DNA of 6,517 bases from Clostridiales bacterium (GCA_012512995.1 JAAZDA010000130.1:1-6517), one strand, 5' to 3'; shown: positions 1 through 6,517, numbered from the stretch's first letter. A program made the numbers and translations. The notes: generated by a model from the sequence alone, not told the origin.

Positions 1-1
1 A

Positions 2-262
2 TGTGATGTAGATCTGTATTCAGATTCAAAGTATCTTATAGATGCTCACAATCAGCATTGGATAGACAACTGGAAGAAGAAGGGCTGGAGAACTGCAGGT
101 AAAGCGCCTGTCAAGAACAGGGAGCTGTGGGAACGGCTGCTGAAAGCGGAGGCCCCGCATAACATAAACTGGCACTGGGTCAAGGGTCACGATGGCCACC
201 CCGGCAACGAAAGATGTGATAAACTTGCAACTGAGGCGGCCGATGCCGCCAGGCAGGATTAA
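2..262 (+). CDS. rnhA: Ribonuclease HI, 3' part (5' end outside window)
   Basis: This is the C-terminal 86 residues of RNase HI, which cuts the RNA strand of RNA-DNA hybrids in the cytoplasm (primer and R-loop removal). The frame is open from the window edge to TAA at 260-262. The text parallels E. coli RNase HI almost without gaps: YSDSKY carries the Asp equivalent to catalytic D70 (23-25), followed by a basic-protrusion-like stretch IDNWKKKGW, then WVKGHDGHPGNERCDKLA with the equivalents of H124 and catalytic D134 (218-220). The first two active-site acids (D10 and E48 in E. coli) would lie upstream of the window and cannot be checked. The protein ends soon after the last helix, as in short bacterial RNases HI. 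dut follows after 18 bp, so the two are probably co-transcribed. Identification is secure; the start is not visible. Confidence 0.93.
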   Translation, partial: CDVDLYSDSKYLIDAHNQHWIDNWKKKGWRTAGKAPVKNRELWERLLKAEAPHNINWHWVKGHDGHPGNERCDKLATEAADAARQD

Positions 263-280
263 GCAAAAGGAAAACACATA

Positions 281-718
281 ATGAGAATATGCATAAAAAG
301 AGTCAGCGAAACAGCCATTATCCCTACAAGAGGCAGCTCTGAAGCCGCCGGGTATGACCTTTATGCTGATGTTAAAGAGGACACTGTTCTGGAGCCAGGC
401 GAAACAAAGCTTATCGATACAGGGCTTCAGATAGAAATACCTGAAGGTTATTTTGCCGGAATATTTGCCCGCAGCGGGCTTGCAACAAGAGAAGGACTGC
501 GTCCGGCAAATTGCGTCGGTGTCTGCGACAGCGATTACAGAGGTAACTATCTCATCTGTATGCACAACGACTCTTCAGTTCCGCGTGTTATCACACCGCA
601 TGAGAAGATCGCACAGATGATTGTTCTGCCTTATCTGCAGCTTGAGTTCGAAGAAACGACAGATGATCTGTCAGAAACATCCCGTGGAGAAGCCGGTTTT
701 GGTTCGACAGGGAAATAG
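281..718 (+). CDS. dut: Deoxyuridine 5'-triphosphate nucleotidohydrolase (dUTPase)
   Basis: A trimeric-type dUTPase of 145 residues, the usual length. It hydrolyses dUTP to dUMP and pyrophosphate, keeping uracil out of DNA and feeding dTMP synthesis. All five family motifs are present in order: I, AGYDLYA (23-29); II, ARSGLA (63-68); III, N77 to G88 with the catalytic Asp in VCDSDYRG (D83) and the uracil-stacking Tyr (Y86); IV, HEKIAQMIV (107-115); V, the C-terminal lid RGEAGFGSTGK (135-145). Small deviations are Cys82 where Ile is common in motif III and Ala138 where Gly is common in the lid; neither is a catalytic loss. The ATG at 281 is preceded by AAAAGGA (265-271) at workable spacing and directly begins the first beta strand. 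The stop is TAG. The gene lies between rnhA and gltX in a compact run, consistent with a genome-maintenance role within an operon. Confidence 0.96.
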   Translation: MRICIKRVSETAIIPTRGSSEAAGYDLYADVKEDTVLEPGETKLIDTGLQIEIPEGYFAGIFARSGLATREGLRPANCVGVCDSDYRGNYLICMHNDSSVPRVITPHEKIAQMIVLPYLQLEFEETTDDLSETSRGEAGFGSTGK

Positions 719-732
719 CTATTAAATTTTTC

Positions 733-740
733 AAGGAGGT
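733..740 (+). promoter_or_regulatory. Strong Shine-Dalgarno site of gltX
   Basis: AAGGAGGT, the full anti-16S complement, lies 6 bases before the ATG at 747. It fixes the gltX start and predicts efficient translation of a gene that is nevertheless interrupted downstream. Confidence 0.88.
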
Positions 741-746
741 CATAAA

Positions 747-1961
747 ATGAAAATTCGCTCACGTTATGCACCCAGTCCGACAGGCAGGATGCATGTAGGG
801 AATCTGAGGACAGCGCTCTATGCGTATCTTATCGCAAAACATGAAGGCGGAGACTTTATCCTGAGAATAGAAGATACTGACCAGGAGCGTTTTTTCCCCG
901 GTGCTGTTGAAATCATTTATAAAACGCTTGAAGAGGCAGGTCTGGTTTATGACGAAGGCCCTGACAAAGATGGCGGAGTCGGTCCGTATGTGCAGAGTGA
1001 GAGACAGAAAGCCGGCATATACACAAAGTACGCTAAGCAACTGATAGACAAAGGAGAAGCGTATTATTGTTTCTGCACGCCCGAAAGACTTGAGTCGCTC
1101 ACACAGATCGTAGACGGTAAGGAGATCAATGTTTACGACAAACACTGCCTTGGTCTCAGCAAAGAGGAAGTTCAGAAAAACCTTGATGCCGGCATGCCGT
1201 ATGTCATAAGGCAGAATAATCCCCGCACCGGGACCACCACATTCCACGATGAACTATATGGCAATATAACATTTGAGAACAGTGAGCTTGATGACATGAT
1301 ACTCATCAAGTCTGACGGATTTCCGACATACAATTTTGCTAACGTTGTAGATGACCACCTCATGGGAATAACTCATGTCGTCAGAGGTAATGAATATCTA
1401 TCATCATCACCCAAATACAACCGCCTTTATGAAGCATTCGGATGGGATATACCGAAGTATATACACTGCCCGCTTATAACTGATGAAGACCATCACAAAC
1501 TCAGCAAGAGAAGCGGCCATTCATCATATGAAGACCTTATTGAACAGGGCTTCCTGCCTGAAGCAGTCGTAAACTTTGTTGCCCTTCTCGGCTGGTCACC
1601 GGACAGTGACCAGGAGTTATTCTCGCTCGAAGGCCTTGTGAAAGAATTCGATTACAGACGTATAGGCAAGTCCCCTGCTGTATTTGATTACGCAAAGCTC
1701 CGCTGGATGAACGGTGAATACCTCAAGGCGATGGATGACGAGACATTCTATAAGAATGCACTCCCTTATCTTAAGGATGCCATTCATAAAGATCTCGACC
1801 TCAGGAAGATAGCGGCAATGGTCAAGTCAAGAATAGAGATATATCCCGATATAAATGAAATTGTGGATTTCTTCAATGAACTTCCTGATTATGACACGGC
1901 TATGTACACACACAAAAAAATGAAAACAGACTCCGCATCCTCACTGAAAGTACTGGAGTAA
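747..1961 (+). CDS. gltX: Glutamyl-tRNA synthetase, cut short by an in-frame TAA
   Basis: Class I glutamyl-tRNA synthetase, which attaches glutamate to tRNA-Glu in the cytoplasm. The Rossmann catalytic domain is complete: SPTGRMHVGN carries the HIGH-type motif (HVGN, 16-19), IEDTDQER follows (41-48), and HHKLSKRSG carries the KMSKS-type motif (KLSKR, 251-255). C108, C110 and C134 are candidates for the zinc-binding insertion seen in several bacterial GluRS. The anticodon-binding helical region starts after about residue 320. The frame then meets TAA at 1959-1961 after 404 codons, whereas the family is usually about 480-490 residues. The next 80 codons in the same frame are the missing end (separate entry), so 747-2204 is one full-length gene with a single nonsense codon and no frameshift. 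If no readthrough occurs, the product lacks most of its last anticodon-binding subdomain. Identity is secure; functionality is uncertain. Confidence 0.93.
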   Translation: MKIRSRYAPSPTGRMHVGNLRTALYAYLIAKHEGGDFILRIEDTDQERFFPGAVEIIYKTLEEAGLVYDEGPDKDGGVGPYVQSERQKAGIYTKYAKQLIDKGEAYYCFCTPERLESLTQIVDGKEINVYDKHCLGLSKEEVQKNLDAGMPYVIRQNNPRTGTTTFHDELYGNITFENSELDDMILIKSDGFPTYNFANVVDDHLMGITHVVRGNEYLSSSPKYNRLYEAFGWDIPKYIHCPLITDEDHHKLSKRSGHSSYEDLIEQGFLPEAVVNFVALLGWSPDSDQELFSLEGLVKEFDYRRIGKSPAVFDYAKLRWMNGEYLKAMDDETFYKNALPYLKDAIHKDLDLRKIAAMVKSRIEIYPDINEIVDFFNELPDYDTAMYTHKKMKTDSASSLKVLE

Positions 1962-1967
1962 GTACTT
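1948..1967 (+). other. Hairpin enclosing the internal gltX TAA
   Basis: AAGTACT (1948-1954) and AGTACTT (1961-1967) are exact reverse complements, giving a 7-bp stem with a 6-base loop GGAGTA. The TAA (1959-1961) begins in the loop and its last A opens the 3' arm. The stem is A/T-rich, with no U-tract directly after it, so it is not a terminator. Such a perfect repeat can arise by chance in coding DNA. It could also mark a site of sequencing or replication error, or influence stop-codon decoding. The pairing is seen directly; any role is inference. Confidence 0.4.
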
Positions 1968-2204
1968 CCGCTTTTCGAGGCTCAGGATGACTATACAAAC
2001 GATGCTCTCTACGCAACGCTCAAACAATACATCGACGCCAACGGCTGCAAGAACGGCTTCGCATTGTGGCCTGTACGTACCGCTGTGTCCGGCAAGCAGA
2101 CAACGCCTGCCGGTGCTACCGAGATAATGGAAGTCCTCGGCAAAGAAGAATCCTTAAAGAGGATCCGCGTCGGTATTGAAAAGCTCAGTAAGGAACTCTC
2201 CTGA
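1962..2204 (+). pseudogene. gltX: C-terminal 80 codons of gltX after the internal stop
   Basis: These codons continue the gltX frame without any shift and end at TGA (2202-2204). The translation has the expected end of a clostridial GluRS: an LPLFEAQ helix, NGFALWPVRTAVSGKQTTPAG (the conserved W-P-x-R-x-A-x-(S/T)-G stretch of the final anticodon-binding domain), then GATEIMEVLGKEESLKRI and a closing helix. Together with the 404 codons before the TAA the total is 485 positions, the normal length. There is no plausible start just after the TAA: the ATG at 1987 is in another frame, and the only in-frame ATG lies late, after GATEI, so this is not a separately translated half. The continued frame and conserved wording mean that the interruption is recent, is an artefact, or is read through. 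Confidence 0.88.
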
Positions 2205-4138
2205 ATAACAATATCCGCGGGAATCCCTCGCAGATACAGGCAATAACATACGCAGATGGACCCTGTCAGGTATTGGCAGGGCCCGGAAGCGGCAAAACAT
2301 TTGTACTCGTAGAGCGCATCAGATATCTCATTGAAACAAAGCACTTCCCACCATCCTCAATTCTTGTCCTCACTTTTTCAAAAGCAGCCGCACTTGAAAT
2401 GAAAGGCCGCTTCGGTAAACTCACAAACAAACGTTATCAGGAAGTTGTCTTCGGTACTTTCCATTCTGTATTCTTCCGTATTCTTCTCGAATCATCAGCA
2501 GACAGACTTTCCATAATTTCTTCGTCTGAACAGTTATCACTCATAAAACACCTGATTAATTGTTATGAAAATCCGGAAAAAGCCGAAAACGAAATATTAG
2601 CTGACTCCGCTTCATCAGCAATTGCCTATATCAAATCCAATCTTAAGGAATCATCATCACAATTCATTACAGATCACGACAGGCTGCATGAAATCATTGT
2701 AAAAAACAGTTATCTCAGATCAGTATCAAGAAGTTTTTCTTCCCCTTATGTTCTTGCAGGCATATGCGGGGATTACGACAAATTCCTTTCAGAGAACAGC
2801 AAGATAGATTTTGAGGATATGATACTCAGGTGTCGTATGCTTCTTGAATCAGAACCGGATGTTCTGCATAAATGGCAGGATAAATTCAGGCACATTCTTG
2901 TCGATGAGTTCCAGGACATCAACTCTCAGCAGTATAAAATCATAAGATTGATTTCAGGTGATAATGATCCTGATCTTTTTGCAGTAGGAGATGATGACCA
3001 GTCCATATACGGATTTCGTGGCTCAGACCCGGCAGTCATGCGGCTTCTCAAAGAAGACTATGAAAGTCTTCAGCAGATTCTTCTTGATATAAACTACAGA
3101 TGCAGCGAAGAGATAACATCAGCGTCACTTTCTGTTATAAGTGAGAACAAGAACCGTTTCGTCAAACAGATAAAGGCATTCAACAAAGGCGGAGAACCGA
3201 TAAAAATTGTTTCACTGCCTGAAGAAAAAGACGAATATGATTATCTGTGTCATGCTCTTGGGTCTTATTCACCAGCAGAACTTTCTGACTCTGCCGTAAT
3301 ATTCAGGAACCATGCGCAGGCCGCAAGCCTCTGCACAAGACTGCAGAATGAGGGCATAAAATACAGACGGCGCGGGGCGGCACCTGACCGGATAAGAAAA
3401 GAAATAACAAAAGATGTTATAAGTTACCTGAATCTTGCCATTCTCGCAAATTCTGAAAATGCCTGCTCACGACCTGATATGTACAGGGTCATGAATATTC
3501 CCCAGCGCTACATTTCAAGAGAAGCTATCGCCGGAAATATCGTTTGTTTTGATAAGGTCATCCGATACTACAGTGACAGGAAATACATGAGTGATATCAT
3601 TACAGTTTTCATTGATGATCTCAGGTGTATGGCGCATCTGCGGCCAAAGCTGGCGATCAGGTTCATGAGAAAGAGCATTGGCTATGAAAATGCAGTTATG
3701 AGCGGGAAAAGCATGTCAGTGCGAAGCCGTATATCAGCCGTTCTTGATGAAATAGAAGAAAAGGCAGGTAAAACATCGTCACATAAAGAGCTCATCTCAG
3801 TAATGGAAGAATCACCGGCTGAAAAATCGGACCGCAGCATTGGCTCAGCCGGAGATGATGATAACAGCGGCGTTTATGTCATAACTATGCATGCTTCTAA
3901 AGGTCTCGAATTCGGACGTGTTTTTCTGCCTGATCTGAACGAAGGAATCATTCCCAGCAGGAAAATAAGGGACGAAGCGGGAATAGAGGAAGAGAGACGC
4001 CTTTTATATGTTGCCATGACAAGAGCAAAAAAGATGTTGACACTGATCTATATTGACGGAACAAAGGAAAATCCACGAAAGCCGTCAAGATTTCTTAAGG
4101 CGCTCGGCGTTATTGATCATGAAGAAGGGCAGACTTAG
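2201..4138 (+). CDS. UvrD/PcrA-type SF1A DNA helicase (probable CTG start)
   Basis: A superfamily 1A ATP-dependent 3'-5' DNA helicase acting in repair or replication restart. Numbered from CTG at 2201 (645 residues), the motifs run in order: Q motif NPSQIQAI (8-15), Walker A AGPGSGKT (26-33), Ia LTFSKAAALEMK, Ib GTFHS, Walker B DEFQD (235-239), III GDDDQSIYGFRG (263-274), IV INYR (297-300), V TMHASKGLEF (562-571), VI LLYVAMTRA (601-609). All ATPase residues are intact. It is shorter than typical PcrA/UvrD (about 720 or more) and stops soon after motif VI, without the usual extended C-terminal tail, so I do not assign uvrD or pcrA. The first conventional alternative start, TTG at 2273, would delete the Q motif and the strand leading into the Walker A loop. 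CTG at 2201 has AAGGA (2190-2194) 6 bases upstream and overlaps the gltX stop as CTGA, suggesting translational coupling. The stop is TAG. Confidence 0.9.
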   Translation: MNNNIRGNPSQIQAITYADGPCQVLAGPGSGKTFVLVERIRYLIETKHFPPSSILVLTFSKAAALEMKGRFGKLTNKRYQEVVFGTFHSVFFRILLESSADRLSIISSSEQLSLIKHLINCYENPEKAENEILADSASSAIAYIKSNLKESSSQFITDHDRLHEIIVKNSYLRSVSRSFSSPYVLAGICGDYDKFLSENSKIDFEDMILRCRMLLESEPDVLHKWQDKFRHILVDEFQDINSQQYKIIRLISGDNDPDLFAVGDDDQSIYGFRGSDPAVMRLLKEDYESLQQILLDINYRCSEEITSASLSVISENKNRFVKQIKAFNKGGEPIKIVSLPEEKDEYDYLCHALGSYSPAELSDSAVIFRNHAQAASLCTRLQNEGIKYRRRGAAPDRIRKEITKDVISYLNLAILANSENACSRPDMYRVMNIPQRYISREAIAGNIVCFDKVIRYYSDRKYMSDIITVFIDDLRCMAHLRPKLAIRFMRKSIGYENAVMSGKSMSVRSRISAVLDEIEEKAGKTSSHKELISVMEESPAEKSDRSIGSAGDDDNSGVYVITMHASKGLEFGRVFLPDLNEGIIPSRKIRDEAGIEEERRLLYVAMTRAKKMLTLIYIDGTKENPRKPSRFLKALGVIDHEEGQT

Positions 4139-4147
4139 GTCTGTTTT
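4127..4147 (+). terminator. Weak intrinsic terminator overlapping the helicase stop
   Basis: CAGAC (4130-4134) pairs with GTCTG (4139-4143) around a TTAG loop that contains the helicase TAG stop, followed by TTTT (4144-4147). Three G-U wobbles with the preceding GGG could extend the stem. The stem is short and the U-tract is short and broken by A, so termination would be partial at best. Its place at the end of the rnhA-dut-gltX-helicase run, before the widest gap of the window, supports the call. Confidence 0.35.
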
Positions 4148-4170
4148 ATCGTTGCTTCTTATGTTAAAAT
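4142..4170 (+). promoter_or_regulatory. Candidate extended -10 promoter for the GH13-type gene
   Basis: TGTTAAAAT (4162-4170) fits an extended -10 (TGnTAtAAT, five of six matches in the hexamer). A poor -35, TGTTTT (4142-4147), lies 17 bases upstream. It overlaps the tail of the putative terminator, so both calls cannot be pressed hard. The rest of the 107-base gap (4139-4245) shows no RNA gene or riboswitch that I can recognise. Confidence 0.33.
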
Positions 4171-4232
4171 ATTGAAGTATGTAATTTCGAGTCGATCATA
4201 TATCCGGTGGTTTGTCTGCTGATCTCATGATC

Positions 4233-4240
4233 GGAAGGGG
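4233..4240 (+). promoter_or_regulatory. Ribosome binding site deciding the GTG start at 4246
   Basis: GGAAGGGG lies 5 bases before GTG at 4246. The nearby ATG at 4227 is in another frame, so this site supports GTG as the initiator of the GH13-type gene. Confidence 0.6.
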
Positions 4241-4245
4241 CACTT

Positions 4246-6480
4246 GTGAAATTTACTGATCAGTACACCTTGATCAAGAATAATTATCATATAGAAGCAG
4301 CATATTCTGTTAAACCCGGTGCCTTCGTTACAGGCGAAGGGATTGTTTTTTCTGTTGTACTGGTACCCGGTATGCATGGCTCTGTCCCGGAGAAGTGCGG
4401 TATCAGACTCTTTGATATGCAGATACACACAAGGACTGACATACTGTTCAGGGACGGCGACAGAATAGGTTCTTTGTATTCAATAATGGTCGCAGGACTT
4501 TGCCCCGACCATTTATCATACTGCTATTTTATAGGCGATAATTTTCTCAACGATCCCTATGCCCACAGACTCGTAAGTCTATACCCCGGCACTGACGATG
4601 ACATAAGAGTCAGCGCTCTGAGCGAACTTGATGACCGCGTCCGCGTATCACCTCTCCACGGTAAATATCACTGGAGCGACAGGATGTTTTATCTCCTTAA
4701 CGTGCGTGCTTTCACAAAAGAAAAAGCTTCAGGCGTAAAAGCAAGGGGCACTTTTGAAGGTGTGACTGAGAAGACAGACTACCTTCTGGGTCTCGGCGTA
4801 ACGACAGTAGAACTGATGCCTGTAACAGAGCTCTGCCCGTCAAAGGAAGCACGCGGCAGGTATCTGACTTCTTCATATTCGATCATTGTTCCAAAAGTCC
4901 ACAAATCAAGGATCGGACAGACCGGCAAAACTGAACAGACAGACAGCGGAAAACACATTGCACTGCGCGTCGAGCACAATATTCCTGATGAAGTAAGACC
5001 CAATCTTTGGGGCTTTGTTGAAGGATATTACAATGCTCCCCGGGCTGCTTTCGCAAAAGGAGAGGAACACCCTGAGAAGGAACTCCTTGAAATGGTGAAG
5101 GCATTCCATCGTGCCGGAATAGAGGTCGTGATCCAGCTTTTCTTCCCGGATGCTGTTCCTGACGGAGTCATTGTTGACACAGCTCACTATTGGGCAACAC
5201 GATATGGAATTGACGGTCTTCATCTGATGGGATCACATATCCCGCTGTCACAGCTCGCAAAAGACCCGCTGCTTTCAGAAACGATGCTCTTCAGTTACAA
5301 TTTCCCGTATGAACAGCTCAAGCAGGATCCGAGGGATGAGCATATTCTTTCGGTCGCTATGCCGATGAACGGCAGCAATCCTTCTTCTCAAAACTCTGAA
5401 AGCCTGCTTGCAGATTATAATGATAACTTCATGTATCTTCTCCGCTCCTTTGTAAAGGGCGACGATATGGTGCTTTCTGACTTCATAAGGGCTTTCCTTC
5501 ATGTTCCTTCAGGCCATGGGAATCTTCATTATGCTGCTAATTATTACGGTTTTACGCTCAACGATCTTGTTTCATACAGCCGCAAGCACAACGAAGATAA
5601 CGGCGAAGAGAACCGCGACGGCAATGATAACAATATGAGCTGGAACTGTGGAGTAGAAGGCCGCAGCCGCAAGAAGAGCACGCTCGAGCTGCGCCAGAGG
5701 CAGATGCGCAACTTTATCACACTTGTCATGCTTTCGCAGGGGACACCCCTTATCCATGCCGGCGATGAATCAGAGAACTCACAAAATGGGAATAACAATC
5801 CTTATTGTCAGGACAATGAAATCGGCTGGACTTCATGGAAAAAGACTGAAAGCAGCCAGTCTCTTACTGATTTTACAGGTAAAATTTCCTCATTCAGGAA
5901 AGAACACAGTGTATTCAGAAAAAGTGAACCTTTCCACTTCGGCGATTACCTCAACATTGGGTATCCTGATATTTCATATCATGGCAGGGATGCATGGAAA
6001 CCTGACTTTTCCGGTTACAGCCACATGATAGGAATTCTTTACTGTGAAGATTATGAACCGGCATTCAGATCAGGTCAGAGAGTAGTATCCGCCGGAACCG
6101 ATGATAACAACAACGCAGCAAAACAGTCAGACCATCTGCTCTACCTGGCGATCAACATGTACTGGCAAAATTCTGATTTCGGACTCCCGCACCTTAAGGG
6201 TGATCAATCATGGTATGTCATAATGAATACTTCGCTTGACAGCCCGTTTCCTGAGAAGCCCTGTGAAATATCAGGAAGTCTATGCCATGTTCCATCGCGC
6301 TCTATCATGATCCTTCAGTCAGGCAAAATGAGCAGCGCAGAGAAATCAAGACTCGCTTCGCTCCCGAAGAGCGATCTGAATACCCAGGCAGCAACTGAGC
6401 GGGCATCAGGACCTCTGAAGTTCATTCATGTGGATACTAAGAAGAACAAGCAGGACAAATGTTTTGACAGAACAAAATAA
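4246..6480 (+). CDS. GlgX/isoamylase-like GH13 protein lacking catalytic residues
   Basis: A 744-residue cytoplasmic protein (no signal peptide) of the glycogen-debranching/type I pullulanase branch of GH13. An N-terminal CBM48-like beta domain (about 20-105) ends with NDPYAHR. A degenerate TIM barrel follows (about 145-600), with GVTTVELMPV (184-193), KHNEDNGEENRDG (447-459), SWNCGVEG (465-472), LSQGTPLIHAGDE (496-508) and NNNPYCQDN (516-524), all GlgX hallmarks. A C-terminal beta domain runs to about 692, then a polar, Lys-rich tail. The four catalytic regions are ruined: region I has Q297 and D302 for Asp and His; region II has H326 and M328 for Arg and the nucleophile Asp; region III has Y351 where the acid/base Glu aligns; region IV has Y433-Y434 for His-Asp. 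Hydrolysis is therefore unlikely. A glucan-binding or regulatory pseudoenzyme is my inference. It may be transcribed alone from the preceding gap. The start is GTG and the stop TAA. Confidence 0.85.
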   Translation: MKFTDQYTLIKNNYHIEAAYSVKPGAFVTGEGIVFSVVLVPGMHGSVPEKCGIRLFDMQIHTRTDILFRDGDRIGSLYSIMVAGLCPDHLSYCYFIGDNFLNDPYAHRLVSLYPGTDDDIRVSALSELDDRVRVSPLHGKYHWSDRMFYLLNVRAFTKEKASGVKARGTFEGVTEKTDYLLGLGVTTVELMPVTELCPSKEARGRYLTSSYSIIVPKVHKSRIGQTGKTEQTDSGKHIALRVEHNIPDEVRPNLWGFVEGYYNAPRAAFAKGEEHPEKELLEMVKAFHRAGIEVVIQLFFPDAVPDGVIVDTAHYWATRYGIDGLHLMGSHIPLSQLAKDPLLSETMLFSYNFPYEQLKQDPRDEHILSVAMPMNGSNPSSQNSESLLADYNDNFMYLLRSFVKGDDMVLSDFIRAFLHVPSGHGNLHYAANYYGFTLNDLVSYSRKHNEDNGEENRDGNDNNMSWNCGVEGRSRKKSTLELRQRQMRNFITLVMLSQGTPLIHAGDESENSQNGNNNPYCQDNEIGWTSWKKTESSQSLTDFTGKISSFRKEHSVFRKSEPFHFGDYLNIGYPDISYHGRDAWKPDFSGYSHMIGILYCEDYEPAFRSGQRVVSAGTDDNNNAAKQSDHLLYLAINMYWQNSDFGLPHLKGDQSWYVIMNTSLDSPFPEKPCEISGSLCHVPSRSIMILQSGKMSSAEKSRLASLPKSDLNTQAATERASGPLKFIHVDTKKNKQDKCFDRTK

Positions 6481-6517
6481 AATAACATTAAGCAAACTGA
6501 CCGGCCATTTCCGGACG

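Noticed and set aside
26..565. Long minus-strand frame opposite rnhA and dut
   Set aside because: It lies antisense to two well-recognised genes, shows no known domain, and is a shadow of their codon bias.
1962..2204. Frameshift as the cause of the gltX interruption
   Set aside because: The downstream GltX C-terminus is in exactly the same frame as the upstream part, so the lesion is a nonsense codon.
2273..2275. TTG as the helicase start
   Set aside because: It begins at the Walker A loop and would discard the Q motif NPSQIQAI and the preceding strand, which are clearly encoded upstream.
4219..4234. Small hairpin CTGATC / GATCGG before the GH13 gene as a regulatory switch
   Set aside because: It is only a short stem with a G-U pair and overlaps two bases of the ribosome site; too weak to call without conservation.
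5723..6028. 101-codon plus-strand frame inside the GH13-like gene
   Set aside because: It lies in another frame of a clearly coding region, with no ribosome site and no recognisable motifs.
6500..6517. CCGG repeats at the window end as a terminator
   Set aside because: Only a 4-bp self-complementary pairing is visible, with no U-tract before the window ends.
1..6517. CRISPR array, tRNA/rRNA gene, insertion sequence or defence system
   Set aside because: I saw no spaced direct repeats, no tRNA-like cloverleaf, no transposase and no paired terminal repeats; the window is filled by housekeeping genes and one GH13-like gene.

Overview
The window looks like chromosomal DNA from a Firmicutes/Clostridia bacterium, most likely of the Lachnospiraceae type. 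The basis is the strong AAGGAGGT ribosome binding site, moderate GC content, and protein wording (for example in GltX and the GH13 protein) that matches what I remember of that family. I could not run a search, so the taxonomy is an inference. All recognised genes lie on the + strand.

Positions 1-4138 form a tight, same-strand run: the 3' part of rnhA (RNase HI), dut (trimeric dUTPase), gltX (glutamyl-tRNA synthetase) and a UvrD/PcrA-type SF1 helicase. The gaps are 18 bp (rnhA-dut) and 28 bp (dut-gltX). The helicase probably starts inside the gltX stop codon. This looks like a housekeeping operon combining nucleotide-pool and genome maintenance with tRNA charging. A short 107 bp gap (4139-4245) with a weak terminator-like hairpin and a candidate extended -10 promoter separates it from a 744-residue protein of the isoamylase/GlgX (GH13) type. 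The last 37 bases hold no gene I can support.

Two things stand out. First, gltX is interrupted by an in-frame TAA at 1959-1961. The next 80 codons stay in the same frame, are clearly the missing GltX C-terminus, and end in TGA at 2202-2204, giving the normal family length of about 485 positions. The TAA sits in a 7-bp hairpin. It may be a sequencing error, a nonsense mutation or, less likely, a recoded stop. Second, the GH13 protein keeps the GlgX fold signatures but has lost essentially every invariant catalytic residue of GH13 regions I-IV, while its reading frame is intact. It is best read as a pseudoenzyme of glycogen/starch metabolism, perhaps with a binding or regulatory role. A third, smaller oddity is that the only start codon that preserves the helicase Q motif is CTG, overlapping the gltX TGA as CTGA.
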